A DNA stretch of 64,000 bases from Craspedostauros australis (Eukaryota; Bacillariophyta; Bacillariophyceae; Mastogloiales; Achnanthaceae). Numbering within the stretch: the first letter of the stretch is position 1; each line of letters opens with the position of its first letter. Position numbers and translations under genes: made by a program. Of the stretch, positions 11,209 through 25,122 are shown one piece after another. The stretch is taken from contig JAMXDE010000030.1 of the NCBI GenBank assembly GCA_026770025.1, forward strand, positions 344,001 through 408,000. Direction: 5' to 3'. Below the pieces are notes generated by a model. It saw nothing but the letters and a program-made list of their open reading frames with translations. It searched no databases and had not been told where the DNA came from.

Positions 11209-12590
11209 GTTGGCTGCAGGGCGGAGAGAGTGTCGCGTGGTATGGCTTGCTGCTTTTGGTGACGCTTTGCTGTTTCTGTCGTAGTGTGATGGGTAGATGC
11301 TTGTGCGATCGCGATCGTGAGTGCGGATGTGGTTTGGGTTGTATACGGAATATTATTATAGAATAATATAATGCGATGCAAAGTATAATAATGTAATACA
11401 ATATTGTACGAGTCTTCGTGCTGTCGTCAAGGTTGCTTGATGACGATCTCCTCGTGCCTGTGGATGTGATGCAATGGACTTGTCTCCACTTTCGTGTCGT
11501 TTCCGGTCGTTTTGCGTCGCGTCGGCGTGTTTTCACGATCGCTGCCAGTCCAGTTTGTGTCCGATGTAGTCGATCAATCGGTTGTGCCTTCTGTCAATCC
11601 TGGTCGGACCTCTTGCACATGTGGTATCGTACGACTATGGTACCGTGTCCAACTTTGTTTTGGGTGTGATTGTATTATATAACGTGATATGATATGATTG
11701 TTGTCGATGACACTTGGATCGTATCGAGCTCGGTCCGAAGTGATCCTGTTTGGGATTCACGCACAACGGATGATGAAGCGAGGGAGGAGAAGCAACGGTC
11801 ACCTCTCGACTGTCTCCGCAATAGAAGTCCGACAGGTTTGCATCTGTGTTTGTAATATAGTCGTAATACTTGTTCGTCGCTGTGGTCGTAACTGTATTTG
11901 GAATCGGACTCGGAACTGAATTGCAATTGTGGCTGCAGGCTGGCGAGTTTGGGTGAATGTGTCTCCAGCTTGTGAATAACGGAACGGAACGTAGGAGGCA
12001 ACGGAACGAGATGCGACGAGACAAGACGCGACGCAACATGTCACGCCATGGGCTCTCTGGAGAAGAGAAGCAGCGGATGTTGCTGCTGTTCGGGAGCTGG
12101 CTTCTCCCTCCTCGTGGCACGGTGGCGACAGCGGCGACAGTGGCGGCAGTTGGGAACAGACACACAAGAAGGTCGTTGTTGTCAGTTTTGGTGGGACTGC
12201 GTGTCATTCGTGGTTTCTGTTCGCAGTGTTCTCTCTGTGTGACAGTGTTCTGTACATGGTGGCGACTCGACCGACTCAAACCATCATGCTGCGATGCATT
12301 CTGGGAAGATACCATCACCAACCAACCAGACAAACAGACAAACAGACGACCGAACAGAAAACGCGCCAACATTTCCATCATCCAACACCGACGCAAATCA
12401 ACGAAAGCGCCGAAAAGATACGATCTGTTCTGAGGATGCACAATACGCGCGCTGGTCCAAGAGGACGAGGAGCAAACCACAACAAACTACTATTGCTGGA
12501 ATATACTCGCACTATTTGGAGAGTAGCGCCATCGACAAAGCAAAGCAAAGCAAACGAGGGGAGCACTCTAGAGAATAATCGCCTACGATC
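11209..12590. promoter_or_regulatory. Divergent intergenic region between RING and tautomerase genes
   Basis: This 1.4-kb spacer between two divergent start codons holds an AT-rich tract at about 11344-11410, including ATAATATAATGCGATGC, which also occurs in identical form at about 241-257. A long minus-strand reading frame at 11635-12480 looks compositional (Ser/Arg/Thr-rich, no family motif) and is not called. Confidence 0.45.
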
Positions 12591-14828
<2,238 letters not shown>

Positions 14829-15700
14829 ACGAGCACCTGTTGCTGCAGTATCAACGGCAACTTACAAACCATATACCATACATACGTACTAATATGGCAC
14901 TTGTGCTCTGGTACTACTTTGGTGGCGCATTCTCTCTATTGGTATCCGTGCGAGGAGACACAACAACCGCAGGTTGGTGGACGTCGCGTTACTTTGTCAA
15001 GGAACGCATAGAATACGCAAACGTACTGCGAGGGTACCACCGAGGCATTGAGAGAGCACGTAATGCATCGCACATGCTTAAGTCAATACGAACAACAATA
15101 GCAAGTGGCGGTTTCGAGTGAAGCGGATGCGGTTGCTCCTATCAGTTCTCGAGGACTACACGGGACAATTCAACCAAGTCTTCTCCGGACACAACGGTAT
15201 TGATTCCACGTTGCATACGGGTTCTTGCTTGCTCGGGCATTGCCGTGTACGGTACGAGCATTTCGCATGAAATCAAAGCTTTTGTTTCACTCTCTCTATC
15301 TGTTACTCTTGGTATGTTAGACCATCATTATTGTGGTGGCGCATCCTCAGTGTTGTTGCTGTCCTGCCCTTTGTTTGCTGCCTAGCTGTACCATTCTTCT
15401 TTGCCTCTTGGACGATAACCAATGCATCAGTCTAAAGATTACAAACCGTAGCTGCTGTGTCTCTTGCTGTATAGTGCTCGGGCTCATACAATGCGCTCCC
15501 ATCAACGCATGGGGGCAGAGCAGCTGGAGGCTTCCATCATTGCATGGGTGTTCCATTCCAGTCATGGCATTCCGTGCGTCAGCGCGGCTGTGGTGAGGGA
15601 GGCACCGCCTGCGACCCGCAGACATCTGCCCATGTCGCGTCGGACGTTGACGGCAATGCTCTTGCATCAGTCGCTTGTTTGTCTACATACTGATTTACTC
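14829..15700. other. Convergent 3' intergenic region
   Basis: This separates the 3' ends of the tautomerase-like gene (+) and the DUF2854 gene (-). No coding sequence or repeat was recognised. Confidence 0.6.
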
Positions 15701-16934
15701 TTATGCCGATGTGGTGGCACTCTCTTCAACGGTGCTCGGCTTTGATCCACCAGTTGTCAGACGAATTCCGACAAGACGCTGTTCGGCGTCGATTTTGACC
15801 ACCTCGGCGCTGACATTTGGTCCAAAGTAAGTTTCGTACTTCTTCACGCGTCGCTCGTCGGCCCACATCTTGTACGGCGTGTCCATGGATTGCCACACCA
15901 TGGTGAAAACGAGCTCACCGTCGATGGCTTCCTCGCGCAATTCGCGGAGCTGAGGGTAGTCCTTGCCTGGGACGACGAGTCCCAGCTTCTTGACCGTGGT
16001 GTCCAAATGCGCTTCGTCTCCGTAGCGGTGGCGCGTGACGTCCTGCTTGATCTTTTGGATGGTGTCGGTTGCCTTCGACTCGAAGATGGCAGCTCCGGCG
16101 TCGGTGCTGAAGACTGGGACAGGGTTGATCTCGGCGTATTTGAGGGCCGCACCTGCCAAGAAGATTGGAATTCCGTACACGAAGCCCAATCCGGAGACGT
16201 TGAGGCCTTCGCCGCCAGAGTCGCTGAGGTATTCCGCGAAGGAGAGGATGGTGATGAGCACTCCTCCCAGGATGACGACGTTGCCGAGGGAGAAACCGCG
16301 GATCTCGAATGGTGGTTCACCGGCGTTGTTCACACCTGCGCCACCGATCATGGCCGACTTTGATGCGGTCCACTGAGAGGACAAGGGTGAAAGTGTTCGG
16401 CCCCAACAATTTCGTCCAGGTGAAGTGTCGCGGGATCGTGGGAAGGAGGGATTCAGAAGAAGTGTGAGCGTTTTCGATTTGAGAAAGTTGTGTTCTATGG
16501 ATTGCATCGGCATGTCATCATGCGAGTATGATGCTGGAATGTTCCGCGAAACTACTTCATGGTAGTGTCCTTGGACGGTTCGATGCCAACGATTGGTGTT
16601 TTCCGTTGTTGTTGTTGTTGTCGCCGCTATCGCAGGCGAATGCTCTCCTCTCCTCTCCGCGACTATTTATGCCGTGCGGGGCAGCACATCACAATTTGAC
16701 AAGCCGAAGTTACTGCAACAACACACGGTCAAGCTTCAAGTGCTCACGTACGTCATCGTCATTCGACATGAACAGTGGGGATGTCTTCTGATGGCGCTGC
16801 TGCTGCTGCTGGGAGCTGAGGGCGCCGTTTTGTGTTCGCAGCTGCGAGATGGATTGGCGCGGAGTGAATGCGGATGCACATGAGATGCCTGCGATGGCGA
16901 TGGCTGCTACAAGCTTGCTGTTCATCATGATCAT
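15701..16934 (-). CDS. Plastid-targeted DUF2854 membrane protein
   Basis: Exon 1 is 16934-16752 and exon 2 is 16372-15701, giving 284 aa. The 379-nt intron has donor GAC|GTACGT and acceptor CTCAG|TGG, in phase 0. Exon 1 encodes an ER signal-like stretch (SKLVAAIAIAGISCASA) followed by ASAFTP, the diatom bipartite plastid-import motif, then a Gln/Ser-rich transit region. Exon 2 encodes two hydrophobic helices (NVVILGGVLITILSFAEYL and GIPIFLAGAALKYAEI) with PPFEIRGFSLGN before them and LKYAEINPVPV after, the pattern of DUF2854, a family shared by cyanobacteria, plants and algae. A soluble C-terminal domain of about 150 residues follows. The family's function is unknown to me; a thylakoid or envelope location is inferred. 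Confidence 0.8.
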
Positions 16935-18052
16935 AGTTTTTCTTGATGAGTATGATTGCGTTGGGTTGCGATGTAGTGTGGCTCGGGTGGTCGTCTTGGT
17001 GGAACTTGCGCGTCGATACGAGGTGTAATGCGAATTGTAACAGTTCTGTGCTGTGCGTTGTGTGTGGTTGAGAGTGAGAGAAAGAGATATGGATGGATGT
17101 TGGGATTGCAATGTTTGATCAAATTGTGGCTATTTGCATTTGTATTCGGATCTGTGCGTCCTGTCTTTGCTGTTGGTTGTCGTCCAGCACGAATGCGAGG
17201 AGGTGTGCGTGACGAAGGCTGCGACGGTCGTGTGCAACAGGATGTGCGAATCCGTTTTTGTTGCTGCGTTGTTGCGTTGTTGCGTTGTTGCGTTGTTGCG
17301 TTGTCGTGGTGATGATGGTGATGGTGATGGTGATGATGGTGGCGATGACGGTGTTGGTGAGGATGACTGGATCGGTGATGATGGCGCGAGATGACGATTT
17401 GACCGTTTCGTGTTGAAATTGTTCTCTTGTTGGGCAGATCGTACGTTTGTGTCCGATCTGTTGTGGCTTGATGAGGCTGACGTGGCGTGCGGGGCTTCAT
17501 TTCATCGCAGCCTTCCGAAATCAGCTGTTTCCAACCGAAATAAAAACACTGCACAAAGTGTGTGCAATAGAAATGAAACTTGAATAGTCGTTCGAAAAGC
17601 AATTGAGACATCCCAAAATATCATGTATTTCATCTCGTGTTGGTCCAATCACTGAAACAGGCCTGAAACGGACATGCTGACGATCGTTTCTGATGATATT
17701 CGTTCTTACTTCAACCGTGGTTAGTATACTACCTTTGGCGTATCCAAAACGTCATGTTGGTACGATTGGTTCGGTTTGGCCCCAACAGTCGTTCTCGGCT
17801 CTGTTGACGAACACCGCGATTCCTGTTTGGCTTCGTGTTGTTCGTGTTGTTTTGTGGTACGAGGTTGTGAGGATGCATCCACACACGAAACAACATGACG
17901 AGCGGACCAGACACACCACACAGCACACACCAACGTGTGCCAGCTCTCACATCCACTCCCCTCATAGAATATAAGAATATCGAAACAAACAGCAGCAGCA
18001 ATCGTCAAGGGACGCAACAACGACAACGATAGCAGAAGTAGTGGCAATAGCA
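16935..18052. promoter_or_regulatory. Divergent intergenic region with short tandem repeats
   Basis: This lies between the DUF2854 gene (-) and the acidic-repeat gene (+). About 17260-17298 is a GTTGCGTT-type tandem repeat, and about 17305-17360 is a GAT/GGT trinucleotide-like tract. Both promoters should lie here. No coding region was recognised. Confidence 0.5.
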
Positions 18053-18877
18053 ATGGCGAACAACGAATCACCAGCCAGAGAGCCACAGCTTGGCGTCTCC
18101 ACGCAAGCGCATCCTGGCGCGACGTATGATGCGGCGGACAACACTGCACAAACAGCAGCAGATACAGTCATGATCGAGTCTCGACAGCCGATGCTGCGTG
18201 GCCTGAGGCGTGAACAATCAAAACAGAGACTTGAAGAAGAGAAATCCAGTGCTGAATCCGGAGACAGCAAAGAAGAGGATTCCAGTGCTGAATCCGGAGA
18301 CAGCAAAGGAGACAATTCCAGTGCTGAAGCCGGAGACAGCAAAGAAGAGGATTCCAGTGCTGAATCCGGAGACAGCAAAGGAGACAATTCCAGTGCTGAA
18401 ACCGGAGACAGCAAAGAAGAGGAATCCAGTGCTGAATCCGGAGACAGCAAAGAAGAGGAATCCAGTGCTGAAACCGGAGACAGCAAAGAAGACAATTCCA
18501 GTGCTGAATCCGGAGACAGCAAAGAAGAGGAATCCAGTGCTGAAGCCGGAGACAGCAAAGAAGACAATTCCAGTGCTGAAGCCGGAGACAGCAAAGAAGA
18601 GGATTCCAGTGCTGAAGTCGTCAATGAATCATCTGGAAAGCCTACGGACAATCTGGCAAATGACGTTTCCGACGAAAGTGAATTGGGATCATTCAATGGT
18701 GCAGTTTCTTCGGGAAACGAAGAATGGAAAGAGCAACAGAGCTCCAGCTCAACGACTGTTCTGCTCATTGTTGCCATCGGCTTCTTTGCCATCTTCCTCC
18801 TGTGGAGGCGACGCTGCCGTTCCTCTCAATCGAGTCCGAAGGGGACATACCATCCCGTAGTACAAAGGCGTCCTTGA
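18053..18877 (+). CDS. Acidic 12-aa-repeat protein with C-terminal membrane anchor
   Basis: A 274-aa ORF. I start at the ATG at 18053 (MANNESPAREPQ) because the longer frame begins with GTG at 18041. Residues 65-184 are ten tandem 12-aa units of the form SSAESGDSKEED (variants A/T for the second S, GDN/EDN/EEE endings), so the region is highly acidic and likely disordered and phosphorylatable. A linker leads to one hydrophobic helix (TTVLLIVAIGFFAIFLLW, about 240-258) followed by Arg-rich WRRRCRSS and a short tail. The topology looks like a tail-anchored or type II/III single-span protein; no N-terminal signal peptide is seen. I do not recognise the family. Diatom cell-wall and surface proteins often carry such repeats, but this is only an analogy. 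Confidence 0.6.
   Translation: MANNESPAREPQLGVSTQAHPGATYDAADNTAQTAADTVMIESRQPMLRGLRREQSKQRLEEEKSSAESGDSKEEDSSAESGDSKGDNSSAEAGDSKEEDSSAESGDSKGDNSSAETGDSKEEESSAESGDSKEEESSAETGDSKEDNSSAESGDSKEEESSAEAGDSKEDNSSAEAGDSKEEDSSAEVVNESSGKPTDNLANDVSDESELGSFNGAVSSGNEEWKEQQSSSSTTVLLIVAIGFFAIFLLWRRRCRSSQSSPKGTYHPVVQRRP
18245..18604 (+). repeat. 36-bp coding tandem repeat, ten units
   Basis: Ten head-to-tail 36-bp units beginning TCCAGTGCTGAA, with a partial eleventh. Units differ at a few sites that alternate (GAAGAGGAT vs GGAGACAAT), suggesting a two-unit higher-order pattern in the first half. Copy number is likely polymorphic. Confidence 0.95.
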
Positions 18878-21276
18878 AGATGTTGAACTGAAAGGCAAAC
18901 GCAGACATCTCCGCACAAGTGCCGTCTTCGTCGACAAGTGAAAAAGAGTGCGTCATGAACCTGGAGCGCTTGGCTTGGCCATTGCCGCCTGCGAGCTATG
19001 AGTGCAAACGAATACAGAAGCGCATCACCGACCATATGATTCCACTCTGACAACGTACCACTCGCAGCGCGCAAGGACTGCTTGAACACAACACGATCCC
19101 ACATGAGCACTCAAGTGCATACTCATAGTGCGAATGCTCCAGCATGTGGTCTTCGAGTTGTGGTGGTTGGTGAAAGTCCAAGAGTATCTGGAGAGGAGAC
19201 TACCAAACACTCTCTGTATTTGATCTTGATAGAACCTAACTCTTCGCCGTAACAAGAGGTTCGAGTATGGTGCTACATGGAGTGTGGGTGTATAATATTA
19301 TTATAATTGTATCCAACAATGTTCTTTACTGCGTGTCCACACGTGAGGCAAAACAAACATGCACACTCTCTCTCTCTCTCTGGAGATTCCTTGGTATTCT
19401 CTGGAGATTATGGTGTGGTACATGTACGCAGCACCTGCACAAGCACAGGCTGCAAGTTCTCTGCCTTTCTCTCTCCAGCCACAAAGAACCGTTCGCGACG
19501 TAAGTTCAATCAAACGAATCAAAAGCATCGCTGGTTGCGGACAGACGATGAAGTTCGACAGTGTTCTCGACGCAGAACGTGCATCAAAATTGACATTTGA
19601 TGATTGGGCGACCCGGATGTATCATGTGACATCATGTGTCATGTGCTTCGGGAACATGAGTGGACAGTTGTTCGCTTGAGCACGTTCGTTCCAAGGAAGA
19701 GGACCGAAAGAACAACAACGACAACGTTGTCAGCACATGAAATGGTGCCCGTGCTTCATGGGGCAGTTCGCAACAACGGCGAAGGAAGCAACCAAGACAG
19801 AACGCGCACCGTGCCAGTGATGCTGACATGGAGAACGCTCTTCCCGAACCTCCAAACACCGCCATCGTCATCACGGGTGTTGAAAAACTGTGAGCAGCTC
19901 GTGGAACGACTTTCGACAGCGCAGGCGCAAGGGGGGCAGTTCAAAATGCAATAATTGGCTCTATTTCATAGCGTTTAAGTCATAAATCGCTTGTTTCCGC
20001 CTAGTTCTTATCCTCGACGGAATAATATGGCATTTTCGTTATTTTTTGGATAATTGGTGCTTTCCCCCCAAAATTCGCCCGAGTTGCTTTCGCTCTTCGT
20101 CATTGCTCCATTTCCCCACTTTACACTGTGTCGGTGTTTGCTGAGCGTGTTTTCGTCTCCGGTCCGCGCAAAACAAGGCTGCTGTCTTGGGCCAGCGCAG
20201 AGCACACAAAACTCACAACCCCAACACTCTCCACAGAGATCATTGCTCCACAGAGCACTTCGTTCCTGTTACAATCACAATCACAACCACAACCACAACA
20301 ATAACAATAACAACAACAACAGGTACACCAACATCACCACTGCAACAGTGTTTCGTCCATGGGTGGCTCCTGTATGCGATGCAACTGGAATTCATCTCTT
20401 CGAACAGTTCTTCCTGCACCAGCAATGGTGTCCGGTGAATTAGTTGCTTGGTTGCCACTGTGCCACAGCAACAATGGAATGCTTGGCTGTAGTTCGTTGT
20501 ATGCCTCAATTTGTGTTCGATACACGGTGTGTTCGCCCATCATGCAGATCGAACAAGGGGCTTCCTGTGGGTGGCTGCATTCCCTCCATGCACATGACTG
20601 TCCATTTGCTTGCACTCCTTGTCCTGGTTTCCGGATGACCAGGACCGCCATGGTAGGATCGCAACCGAGGTGATTTTCTCCACACCTTTTCTCTCTGGAT
20701 TTTGGTGTCCTTCTTTTGTTGTTGTCAGGTGTGTTGGTACAGCCGTTCGTTCCTTTGTTGACATGTCAATGACTATCCTTTGTTGTTGGGAATGAGGTTC
20801 ATGTGCATGCTTGTATTGTCGGTTCTGTTGACATCATCAACATACAGTGGGGCATTCTAGTGTTGACCTTCTAGGCAACGCAAAACACCCCCAAGCTGGT
20901 GGGGATGCCATGCTCCTTTTTGTACATCTGCATTATCTACATGCCACCCTCAAGCAAGGTGCATTGCAGTGAACAGCTAAACATGCATTGTGTTGTGAAA
21001 CCATAACAGTGTTGTGTTGGCCATTCGTGCTACATGCTTGTTGTAGTCTTTTCTTTGGAGGTGCCAGTGTTGTTTTCCGTTTTCCTTCTCACAGCATGGG
21101 TGCTCGCACATGCATGCACGCTCTTCCGCAATTCACTGACAGCCACAACAAACTCCATTGCGGGTAGCACCAACGCAAATGACAAACAACAACGCAGCTA
21201 CTTGTGCAACACCAGATGAACGATACGACATTGAGGTAGGGACTATGTGAGAAAATTATATTATGCACCAGACGGC
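18878..21276. other. Gene-free 2.4 kb, possibly left part of a transposon
   Basis: No supported gene. A CT-dinucleotide tract lies at about 19367-19381 and an ACAATAACA-type low-complexity tract at about 20268-20322. The right part (after about 19950) precedes the 3' end of the Harbinger-like transposase and may belong to that element, but I could not find its terminal repeats or target-site duplication. Confidence 0.5.
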
Positions 21277-22486
21277 TCACTCCCGTCCAGAGCTGCTGTC
21301 ATCGCTGCTTGCACTGCCACTCGTCGGGCTGCTGCTGACGCTCCCACTTGTTGTGCTGCCACTCATGCCCTCGCTTGTTGTGCTGTCGTCCATGCCCTCG
21401 CTCGTTGTGCTTTTGCTCTTGTCGCTTCTGGCTGCTTCCTCCACCATTTCCTCCATATCCACCTCCCGTGAGGCGGCTGCTCCTGAGGGGGGCGCCAGTG
21501 ATGCCACCCAATTCTCCATTTCCCTGATATCCGCCATGGTCTCCTGCAGGTCAAACAAAGGATTTTCATCCTGCAGTTCGAATTGTGTGATAGCTGCGAT
21601 GGCATACATTGCCAATTGGTGTTTGCAAAGTTGGTGCCGCCACTCCACCCGCAAGCACTTCCAGTTTTTGAAGCGTTTGTGAACTGTTTCGTGCCTTGCA
21701 CGTATCACTCCATTGTATCTGGTCCTCTCAATGCAACACGAAGGCTCACCCCTGTAGCCTTGATCTGCAATCACCTGCTCCCCTTCGTCCAGTTCCTGCC
21801 TCAGCTTGCGTCGAAAAATGGTTACATCATTCCACTCCCCACATGGAAATGGACCCTCGACCCAAACAAGATGGCCAGTCTGAATGCACACACCAGTCTC
21901 GTATCTGAGGCCTGCCCCATTGAATTTGTGAGAGTACCAATCTGTGTCGAAAGGATTGGGCTCCACAATCCGAAAGTCGGTGCCATCCACGGACATGAAA
22001 ACAGTGTTGTGACCAACACTGCCATTCTTTCGTTCCTCTATTCTGATCTGCAGTGATACAAAAAGGAACTTGAGCATGTGCAAGGGATGTGAGTCATGTC
22101 AGGCAAGCACACGCATTCAAGTCATCTCCGCACACAGCACCAAGTTCACTCACCTTTGTTCTGCTCAGTCGTGCAATGCCTTCCAAAACAATCCATGTCC
22201 ACTTCATTAATGTTCTGCGATCCCTATTCAGCATCACTGAAAGAATCTCCCATGGAACGTATTGCTTCAGGAACACGAGTGCACCAAGCATGTGGTTGAT
22301 TGTGGTGTTGCCTGGTAGCAGCCCGTCTTGTGTCAGTGCTGTCCATACTGCAGAAGCCACTGCGATGCTGGTCCCATACGTCCTGCGGAAAAGGATGGTG
22401 AGCCATGGGGGTTGCTCCATGCAAGTGAGCATGTCCACGTTGCGACCCACAATTTGCATACCAGAGTGGGCAATCTCAACCTCCAT
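21277..22486 (-). CDS. PIF/Harbinger-like DDE transposase (two exons)
   Basis: Exon 1 is 22486-22154 and exon 2 is 22047-21277, giving 367 aa. The 106-nt intron has donor AAG|GTGAGT and acceptor CTGCAG|ATC, in phase 0. Exon 1 encodes a helical N-terminal domain (ALVFLKQYVPWEILSVMLNR, typical of the HTH part). Exon 2 has FMSVDGTDFRI (first Asp), WYSHKFNGAGLRYE, GPFPCGEWNDVTIFR, and EQVIADQGYRGEP (second Asp), as in DDE_Tnp_4 nucleases. The last acidic residue is probably in the HKRFKNW to NPLF segment. The tail is Ser/Thr/Gly/Glu-rich with repeated TTSEGM words. The frame is intact, so the gene may be active or recently so. PIF/Harbinger elements usually encode a second, DNA-binding protein; the divergent ORF at 25123 is the candidate. 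Confidence 0.8.
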
Positions 22487-22989
22487 CGTCTTCTGAATGA
22501 GTCATTGCGAGGTGGAGCAAGTTGATGCGCAATGTAGTGGATTGGATGTTGACTTGATGGTGGATCGGATACTGTCGTGGGCAGGTATTGTGAGAAGTAG
22601 TTGATTCGGTTGCTTGCGTGTGATTGTTGGCCGTAGTTGTTGTTGACGCCAATACTTTGTTGGCATCAGGCGGCATGTGAGTTGCTGTCGAGGTGCAGCC
22701 GATGGCCATCGCACATTGATGCTGACATCTCGAGAAGCAGAGTCCGCCATTTGCTGCATTGCACAGCAATCACTTGCAATACACGGTGATGCAGAACACA
22801 AAGATTTCCGTGTTTGTCTCCACGATCTGTTGGCTGGTGGGAGTATTCGCGCGCTGTTCTCTCAACGCGAGTTGGTCTTGGGTCATGTTCCTCGGCTTCC
22901 TCAGACATTCCACAGAACACTCACTGGGATCGACATCATTCACGAACATCCATGCAAGGTGTCCGTAAGATAAATCGAGGCTTATGACA
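22487..22989. other. Upstream region of the transposase
   Basis: About 500 bp between the transposase start and the repeat array. No gene is recognised. The transposase promoter should be here. Confidence 0.45.
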
Positions 22990-23620
22990 TGGATACATAT
23001 TCAGTCCCTTTCCGCGCAAGCCATCCATTTGGTTGAAACATAGTTTATCAATGACACAGGAGTGTTCCAATCCATACAAGCCCTCCATTTGGTTCCAACA
23101 GTGTTCATGACAGGGACAGATTCGTTCTTGTCCGTACAAGCCCTCCATTTAGTGGAAAGAGCGTTTATCAATGACACAGGAGCGTTCCGATTCATACAAG
23201 CCCTCCATTTGGTTCAAAAAGCGTTTATCAACAGCACAGATTAGTTCTTATCCATACAAGCCCTCCATTTGGTTCATAGAGCATTCACTACCGGATAAGA
23301 TTATTTCTTATCCGTATAAGCCATCTGCTTAGTTCATAGAGCATTCACTACCGGATAAGATTAGTTCTTATCCGCATAAGCCATCTGCTTAGTTCATAGA
23401 GCATTCACTACCGGATAAGATGATTTCTTATCCGCATAAGCCATCTGCTTATGTTCATAGAGCATTCACTACCGGATAAGATTATTTCTTATCCGCATAA
23501 GCCATCTGCTTATGTTCATAGAGCATTCACTACCGGATAAGATTATTTCTTATCCGCATAAGCCATCTGCTTATGTTCATAGAGCATTCTCTACCGGATA
23601 AGATTTGTTCTTATGGTGCT
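22990..23620. repeat. 60/61-bp tandem repeat array with internal palindrome
   Basis: About ten units. The first five (from about 22990 to 23280, containing CATACAAGCCCTCCATTTGG) are diverged; units starting at 23281, 23341, 23401, 23462, 23523 and 23584 are nearly identical (AGCATTCACTACCGGATAAG at their start). Each late unit holds an inverted repeat, CGGATAAGA then TTCTTATCCG with a 4-6-base loop, able to form a hairpin or a paired binding site. One unit gained a base, so spacing changes from 60 to 61. Confidence 0.9.
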
Positions 23621-24189
23621 ATTCATATGGATAAAACTGCGCCTATCACATAAACATAGGTGCAAATCTGCCCTTATAAGCCCGCGTTAAAGCAATATTG
23701 GCGGCTATGGGCCAGAATCAGATGCATTTCTGACCCTTATGCGCTATCCATAAGGACGCGATGAGTCTTACAACATAGACTCAATTTTGTTTCGTCCTCA
23801 CAGCAGTTATGCATAAGACGCAAATAGTGCTTTTGAAGCCGTCCATAAGGCCAAAACAGCGCTTATAATTCTATCCATAGAGGTGTTTTCGACACTATGG
23901 AGCCGTCATAAGACTGAATTGGATGTTACGACTACTTCGACTCAATATGAAGCACTATGCCTATCCAATGTGACCAACACGCCGTATTCGTAAGTCCAAT
24001 ATATTCCTTATCACACAGGCATCATTTTAAGTGCTTCATGACACCAATCCAAACGGTGAATATTGCCCTTATGGAGTGGTCATAACGCAATTTTCACCCT
24101 CAAAAAGTGATTCATAAGGCCAAATTAGCCCTTGTGAACCCGGCATAGACGTTAATTCATCCTTTCCCGCGCTCCATACACTCAAATAT
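23621..24189. repeat. Decayed repeat region with scattered CCATAAG/CTTATAAG words
   Basis: Between the two clear arrays the sequence keeps recurring CTTATAAG, CCATAAGG and CTTATGG words at irregular spacing, as if older units of the same kind had diverged. No gene. Confidence 0.5.
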
Positions 24190-24530
24190 TGCGTTATGAT
24201 CGTAGGACCAAGTATGCCTTTAACAGAAGCGCAAAAGTGCGTTATGATCGTAGGACCAAGTATGCCTTTAACAGAAGCGCAAAAGTGCGTTATGATTGTA
24301 GGACCGATTATGCATTTAACAGAAGCGCAAAAGTGCGTTATGATCATAGGACCAAGTATGCCTTTAACAGAAGCGCAAAAGTGCGTTGTGATCGTAGGAC
24401 CAAGTATGCCTTTACCAGAAGCGCAAAAGTGCGTTGTGATCGTAGGACCGATTATGCCTTTAACAGAAGCGCAAAAAGTGCGTTGTCACCGTAGGACCAA
24501 GTACGCTTTCAACGCAAGCGTAAAAAGTGC
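24190..24530. repeat. 48-bp tandem repeat array, seven units
   Basis: Units start at 24190, 24238, 24286, 24334, 24382, 24430 and about 24479. Each begins TGCGTTATGATCGTAGGACC and contains CCTTTAACAGAAGCGC. The last unit is more diverged. The array is open in several frames only because the unit is a multiple of three. Confidence 0.92.
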
Positions 24531-25122
24531 CTTGTGAATGAAGGACCGATGCTGTACCTACACATTGTGGTTCCGAAGACGAACATTGGCCCTCCTTCGC
24601 GTTGTCGCCATCCCGCGAATGACTTTTCGCGCTTGCAGCAACTTGGTTACGCCCCTTTGACATCGGCCATTGTTACAGTTTGTACGGGGAACAGTACACC
24701 ATTCTTGGGCACCGGTGTCTTTCGCCACGGACAGGAACACAAAAAACACTTCAAGCCAATGCAAGCATCTCTTGACATTTCTTTTCTGATGTTCAGATGG
24801 CCGCGAACTACAATCGTTGTACGTGTGTGTGCAAGACACCAACACGCGTCACCAGCGCATGTAATGCGTCGTCGGCAAGAAATTGCTGCGATGGTTGTTT
24901 GCTCGTTGCAAAGCACAGCATCTTCCATGTCCTTGGCAACCACACAGCAGCACCCCATGGCCAACTCTGCAAATGAGGACGACACAAACCGCATCACGCC
25001 AACGTACACACATCCATTGCGCCAAACACTGCTGCTCTCTTGCAGGTGCACTTCAATGGAGCCTTGAGTTGAGCAGAGGTGCCCTTTGTCGCACAAATCA
25101 GAAACACAACCAACCACCGATC
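24531..25122. other. Leader region before the 801-aa protein
   Basis: The reading frame stays open from 24883 but has no ATG that improves the protein, and the stretch reads as compositional. I treat it as promoter or 5' leader of the gene starting at 25123. Confidence 0.45.

Noticed and set aside
11635-12480. 281-codon minus-strand ORF upstream of the RING gene
   Set aside because: Composition is Ser/Arg/Thr-rich with no family signature, and it lies in a divergent promoter region with several other open frames.
18210-18860. 216-codon second frame over the 36-bp repeat (Asn-Pro-Glu-Thr-Ala-Lys units)
   Set aside because: A repeat unit divisible by three keeps more than one frame open. The called frame has the better start, acidic composition and a C-terminal membrane span.
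24883-25122. N-terminal extension of the 801-aa protein
   Set aside because: The frame is open, but the residues read as compositional and the first good ATG, followed by a basic domain-like start, is at 25123.
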